NCBI GenBank assembly: GCA_002794775.1 | Contig: NBAY01000008.1 | Span: 558,001-622,000 of the forward strand | Direction: 5' to 3' | Source of the DNA: Porodaedalea pini | Taxonomy: Eukaryota; Basidiomycota; Agaricomycetes; Hymenochaetales; Hymenochaetaceae | Length of the DNA: 64,000 nt | In this document: positions 58,981 to 64,000 of the stretch, piece after piece | How positions within the stretch are numbered: position 1 is the first letter of the stretch | Layout of the letters: each line of letters opens with the position of its first letter | Notes under the pieces: model-generated | Seen by the model: the letters and a program-made list of their open reading frames with translations, nothing else | The model's database searches: none | What the model was told of the DNA's origin: nothing | Translations under genes and position numbers: made by a program

Positions 58981-61900
58981 TCAGGACTTTAGCTGCTCCA
59001 CCAGAGCATCGATAAGGGTCTGCAGTCTCTTTGCCTCCTCCTGTGCCAATGTGACGTTCTTGTCGTATACCAGAGCCTCTGTCAACCCTGGAAACGTGGT
59101 CGCTCCGTATCCTAAATGCAGATGCACCCACATTAGTTACCAATACAACGGAGGTCAAGTCGGCAAACATGCATACCAAGCCACTTCCCGGGTGCAACAC
59201 CCAGATGCTTGAACCACTCCCGGTCCCTAATACCTTCCTCGCTAATGAACCCCTTTTCGAACGCTACCAGCTTCTTGTTTGCAACCTGAACCCGCTTCGC
59301 CGCAGCGATGAGCTTTTTGACGAGCTTGGACTTCCTATACCCATGGTGTTCATCTCGTTCATGATGCGACGCGGAGCTGCGCTGTTTTTCTTCCTGCTCC
59401 TTGAGCCATGCCGGGAATCGACCAATGCGCGGCTTCAACCTCCGACTAGCGCCTAGATCATTCGGCTGGTCGTGTTTCAGGATGCCCTCGTCGACTTCTG
59501 CCCTGCGTCTGCATTCCTTATGCCCCAAACCAAACCACGAAGCAATCTTCTTCAGTAGCTTACGAGCCTGGTGGCGCCATGACTTCACATGTCGGTGATG
59601 AGCATGCCACCATTTGCGCAAGAGCTTCTTGAGGTTCTTCTCAGCAGCAGCTTTTTCTTCATCCAGAGCAACGCTTGATTCTTGTAGGTTCGAAATGCTA
59701 GAGCGCAATGCAGAGAAGTCGGCGGCCAAGCCCTTCTGGTTTGCAATATCCTCGACTCTATGATGCCGGTAATTCAGCATGAGCGTCAGTCTAAACAAAC
59801 GAAGCACTCACTTGTTCAGGTACATATCTAATTCATACGCATACTGAGTTGTGTTAAGAGGCAGAACGATGGCATCCGCAATACGTAGGAGCTGCAAGCC
59901 TAAATGCTTCGCAACTACGACCTTTAGATGATATGATTAAGAAAAGGGATTTGCGAGGAAGCTGCAACTACGCACATGACGATGGAAACCAGGATCACCG
60001 TACCGCTCCTGCCAGGTCTCTGAGTCGAACACCGAATGGTAATGATATACGGGGTCCGACAGCGTCGACCCAAAGCCGCCATTCGAGCTCGCCACGCCGA
60101 TTCGTTGCAAGAAGACCGTGTAGTCACTACCAGAGCCGAGCGCACTAACACTTGTTGATGCGCTATGGACTGGGACGCCGTTCACATGCGCCTTTAAGCC
60201 GCCTTTGATAGCAATTCTTAATGAGTCTGATGCATCGAGGTCCTCATATTCGACCAACGGCTCGCCCCACTGTTCTTCCCAAACATGCATAGCTTCTTCG
60301 TCAAGTAAACCGTGAAGTGGGCCGGAGTCGAGCCGGGCCTGCCAGAGGGTCTTTCCAGGAATGGTTGGATGAGGAATGTCTCGTGCCGCACCGCTTACAA
60401 GATGCGCAAGAGAGGGAGAAGCAGAAAGACGGAAACGAGAGCCGCTGACAGACGAGTCTGAAAGGCACCTCAACTGTCAAAAGAAAATATCAAAGGGAAG
60501 CAAAAAAAGCTGCGCACCGAGGTTCAGATATGCGATGACGTTTTCATCGATCCACTCAGGGAAGTCCTCTCCCCACTCTGTGCTCCCAATCAGCCCGTAC
60601 TGAAAGTTGAAGTCAGCCCAGCTACCGCTTCAGGTGCTAAAGTCGATGTTCTTACTTCCTCAGCATCCCAGCTAGCAATAACGATAGTTCGCAATGGACT
60701 CCAACCCTTCTTCAACAGGACGCCAAGTCCACGGATCACCTCGTAGGTAGAGACGGTTCCTGAAGTCGGGTCTGTTGCTCCCAAAACCCACGCTAAAGGA
60801 CCAAATAATCAGCCGCCGAAGCCCTCTAGCTAAGGAAACAACACGGAGGCACCGACCATCACGATGATTTCCTACCACGACTACCTCATTCTTTATGTGT
60901 CCTGGGATGACGGCCATCGTGTTCCATATGGGAGTTACCTTAACGTCAACTACAAATATATGTTATGAGTTGTCGTAATCGATCGTAAGTGTTAATTGCT
61001 AACCATTGTTCACGAGCTTGATAGTCCTGTTCTTCCCGTCCACCTCGATCTCTTGCAGGAGTCTGGACGCCGTGTTCCATGACAAAGGCAGACTTGGAAT
61101 CTTAGGTATATTCTCTCCTTCAGTGCGAGTGCTATTCTCGTAAGCAGGATACCCGGGAGTCTGGTTAAAACTCAATTATAAGTAACAAGGCAGTCTAAGT
61201 CAAAATAAGGACGAACGGTCGGGTCACCGGGATACAGAGAAATGAATTGGACTGATCCTCGTTGGACAGAGGTTGGGTTTCTTGCAGGTCCGAAAGGGTA
61301 TCTTCATGGGTACTCAGCTATGCATTCTTCATCAGTAATTACAACAGACTTACGCCGCATATCCGTTATGATAGCGGACGCTTCCATCGTCTCGGGGGTC
61401 GGAATATATGAGACAGCCAACTGCTCCTCGCTCTTGAGCACCTTTGACCTGCCCAAACAAATGCAGAGTCAAGCATGAAAAAAGGCTTGAAAGATCGAGT
61501 ACGAACCTTCAGACCGCGGAATATCCCTCCATAACGAGCGATGACGATAGTGCCATTGAAGTTGACGCCTAAAAATGACGTTCCATTCCCGTCTTCCACC
61601 AAGTGTGAACGCACTCTCACCTGCCTCCTCGAGCTCATCATAATCCTCCTTCCTTCCATAATTGACATAGACAAGTTTTCCCTGGACCTCGCCCCCGAGA
61701 CTGAGCCCATGGAATGCTGGGACCGCCTCCGCATACTTTCCCGCATCCGGGTCGAGCTCGTTCTCTGAAATCTCTTCGAGATGCGCCTTCCACACCACCT
61801 CGTTTCCGTCCCCTAGAATCTCGAGACTGTGGTTCACCGGCGAGTTGAGCACGGGATAATATGTGTCGACCCACGCCGTCGGCCCATCGCGTTCCGCGAT

Positions 61901-62496
61901 GCCGAGCGTCGCGTTGCGTGACTCGGGCGACCCGGCATTATAGACGGGATCTTTGAAAGTACTCGGAATGCCCAGTTCCTTCTGCAGGAGGTGTAGGAAG
62001 TCGATCGCGGTGTCGTAATCACCTGCAGTACCCGCCATATGCGGCTTTCCAGCGAAGCGGCGCGATGTCTCAACTGCGCTCACGTTGTTCGGGACCTCCC
62101 TGTCACCTCTGTCAGTATACATAATACTAGCTATCCCATCAACAGGCGAACATACAGGAATATCTTCTCGGCAGGCTTTCCGTTGAGGATGCGAGGTCGT
62201 TTATGATGATGTCCTTTCTTCACCTCCTCATCATTGTCTAAGTCAGTGATGACAAGCGGCCAGGTGATATAAGAGTCCTCCTGCGGAAGTCGAGTGGGCA
62301 GGACGTCCGTCTGATGCTTTCCCAGCATCCAAACCCAAAGGCATAGCACAGAAGCAAGAAAGATGGCGAGCCTCACTCTCGCTCGCGAGAAACGCGATGG
62401 AGCTTGACACAGACCCGTCCCGATGATTTCTGGCGTCGCCCCATCCTTTGGTAACGTCGGTTCCGTTTCGTTGAGCTTTTCGCCCGGTAGACTCAT
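58981..62496 (-). CDS. M28-family glutamate carboxypeptidase II-like membrane protein
   Basis: The start at 62496 gives a short cytoplasmic tail and a membrane anchor ([17 protein letters not shown]). A PA domain follows ([35 protein letters not shown]), then the M28 catalytic domain. Metal ligands are visible in [33 protein letters not shown] and [11 protein letters not shown]. The transferrin-receptor-like dimerisation domain closes the protein ([48 protein letters not shown]). The family includes human GCPII and yeast Vps70, type II proteins of the surface or vacuolar route that cut C-terminal residues. A strongly basic insert of about 110 residues (59290-59640) splits the dimerisation domain. 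Confidence 0.88.
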
Positions 62497-62776
62497 GTTG
62501 GTCGTTTACCAAGATGTGCGTGGGAGGTGGAGCATTTAGTGCTTATTTAAAGCAGAATCAAAATGGTGACACAATCCACTCAAGTGACGACGGAGCACAT
62601 GGTTGCCTCATTTAGTAATTATATTAGAAACGAGAAAAACAGAGCCTGTACATGTCCGAGACAGCAAAAATCCGATAAATAGTCCTCGAACATAGTAAAC
62701 AATGGAAGAGACACGCTCAATCTCGCGACCCTCGCAAGATCGAATCCCCTGCCTCATCGCCCGAGTCGACGTCGCA

Positions 62777-64000
62777 TTACCGCCGAATGTGATCTGTCGC
62801 CTGCGTCTCCTCGTCCCCATCCTCATCCAAGAACCCAGAATGGAAGCCAACACGACCTGATGCGACATCGATATCCTCCGAATTCCTTCCCTCATCTTCC
62901 GCATCATAGAGCACGTCCGGTGCACCCACCGATACGGGGCGCCGTGCATCGTTATCGAGCAGACGCATGCGCACGTCCTCACCCTCGCCTTCTTCAGCCC
63001 TTCTCTGCGCACCCATACGGTTCTGCCGAATCCGACGTATGATTATGAAGGCGGCGATGCACATGAAGAGCACAGCAAATACGCTGCCCACGATCGCAAT
63101 CCAGAACCGCGTGTCATCATCCATGGCTCCGCTACCTGAACTCGAGTCTGAGCCAGACGTCGCGGTTGCCTGGGCCGCAGGCGACTCGAAGTCCCCTTGT
63201 GCAGAATTAGTCGAGCTTATGACGGTCGGCTTCGGGTAGGATTTCGTTGTGGATGGCTCTGCTGTTGTGTGAGGCACATCAGAAGTCGGCTCCTCCTCGT
63301 ATGGCGGAGGAAAGGGTATAGGTAGCTCCTCTGATGACTTCAATGCATATGGGACAGATTTACTGGCGTCCTTCGAGGAACCCCAAAGTGATAGTCTCCA
63401 ACCAATGAATTTCCCGCTTTCGTCTTCCTTATTTTGGTCGGAAACCTTCAATGTCCATGTCCCTACAGGATTTTCGCCCCTGTGAGATGCCAGAGTTAGT
63501 ATGCGATTGTACGTTTTGCGAAAGAAGCTTACCAATGTTTTACCGACATGAAGCGCCAGCCCGGGTATCCATTATTGTCTCTGTCTCCTTTCCTCTGCTC
63601 TGCCAGCATACTGCGTATGCCAGTCGGACTCATGAAGGATATCTCGACGTCTCCCCTTCTCGAGTGGTCAATCCATACACGCACCGTCACATGCTCGAGG
63701 GCCTCAAAATTATTTTCATCGACCATCTCCTGCGTGATCTCTATCGTGCTCTGCACCCCGCCCTGCTCGATCGGTGAGCCGCCTGAGAACTCACCCTCGC
63801 CATCCATCGTTCCACCTTCGAGTTGTACAGCAGGAGCTTCAACCCACGCTTGCGGTTTCACTGAAGTCCAGTGCTGCGCTGCAGAAACAAAATCGAAAGC
63901 ATCAAGCTTCCCGAACCCAAATTTGTAACTGTATGGTTGTCCAGTCGCGGTAAGTTCCCAGCTAGAATCACCGGGGTTAACGATCTGCGCAGTTTTGACA
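62777..64000 (-). CDS. KEX2: kexin (Kex2) proprotein convertase, C-terminal part
   Basis: Only the 3' half is in the window; the subtilisin domain lies beyond 64000. Visible are the end of the catalytic region (SYKFGFGKLDAFDF), then the P domain (EITQEMVDENNFEALEHVTV, RVWIDHSRRGDVEISFMSPT, GIRSMLAEQRKGD, GWRFMSVKHW and, after an intron, GENPVGTWTLKVSDQ). A Ser/Thr/Pro-rich stalk precedes one membrane helix (FWIAIVGSVFAVLFMCIAAF), and a cytoplasmic tail with acidic clusters ends TDHIRR. The enzyme cleaves after dibasic sites in the late Golgi. Its stop lies 281 bp before the M28 gene start on the same strand. Confidence 0.92.

Overview
The window looks like nuclear DNA of a filamentous basidiomycete, most likely an Agaricomycete. 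Genes are dense and on both strands. Most are broken by many introns of about 50-70 nt with GT-AG ends and CTRAY-like branch points. Several families are basidiomycete-flavoured: CCCH proteins with an uncharacterised N-terminal domain, kinase-related proteins with an MLKL-like N-terminal helical bundle, and KRE6-type glucan synthesis proteins. Exon joins below were made by eye, so boundaries are my reconstruction.

Layout. 1-6.3 kb: a Q-rich/acidic coiled-coil protein (+) convergent with a PX-BAR sorting nexin of the Vps17 type (-). 6.6-7.3 kb: a non-autonomous TA-flanked terminal-inverted-repeat element. 8.4-13.2 kb: two tandem paralogues with a PIN/NYN-like domain and two CCCH zinc fingers. 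13.5-16.2 kb: RhoGDI and the COQ2 prenyltransferase. 16.7-17.8 kb: a 1.1-kb palindromic element with two 457-bp arms. 18-20.4 kb: a secreted amidase. 21-21.8 kb: a small disordered protein with a CsbD-like tail (-).

22.7-31.8 kb is the accessory part: a roughly 4.05-kb block present twice in tandem. Each block carries a decayed 5' fragment followed by an apparently intact 15-exon gene for a protein of about 727 aa. That protein has an MLKL-like four-helix N-terminus, a kinase N-lobe with no C-lobe, and an unknown C-terminal half. Between the blocks lies a broken ribosomal protein S24 pseudogene on the minus strand.

32-64 kb is mainly housekeeping: an FAD phenol-hydroxylase-type monooxygenase (-), a large protein with four CCCH fingers, two RRM-like regions and an RBR E3 module, the PKA regulatory subunit, a CGI-58/ICT1-like hydrolase, PEX14 (-) sharing a promoter with a Dal5-type MFS transporter, a serine-rich single-pass membrane protein, KRE6/SKN1 (-) divergent from an intronless casein-kinase-1 protein, an M28 glutamate-carboxypeptidase-like protein (-), and the 3' half of kexin (-), which runs off the right edge.

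The genes do not form one pathway. The recurring themes are RNA-binding CCCH proteins (three genes), secretory/endosomal trafficking (Vps17, kexin, M28 peptidase, KRE6) and signalling (PKA-R, CK1, RhoGDI). The best candidate for something undescribed is the duplicated MLKL-like/half-kinase locus. The PIN/NYN-like CCCH pair and the CCCH-RRM-RBR fusion come next.
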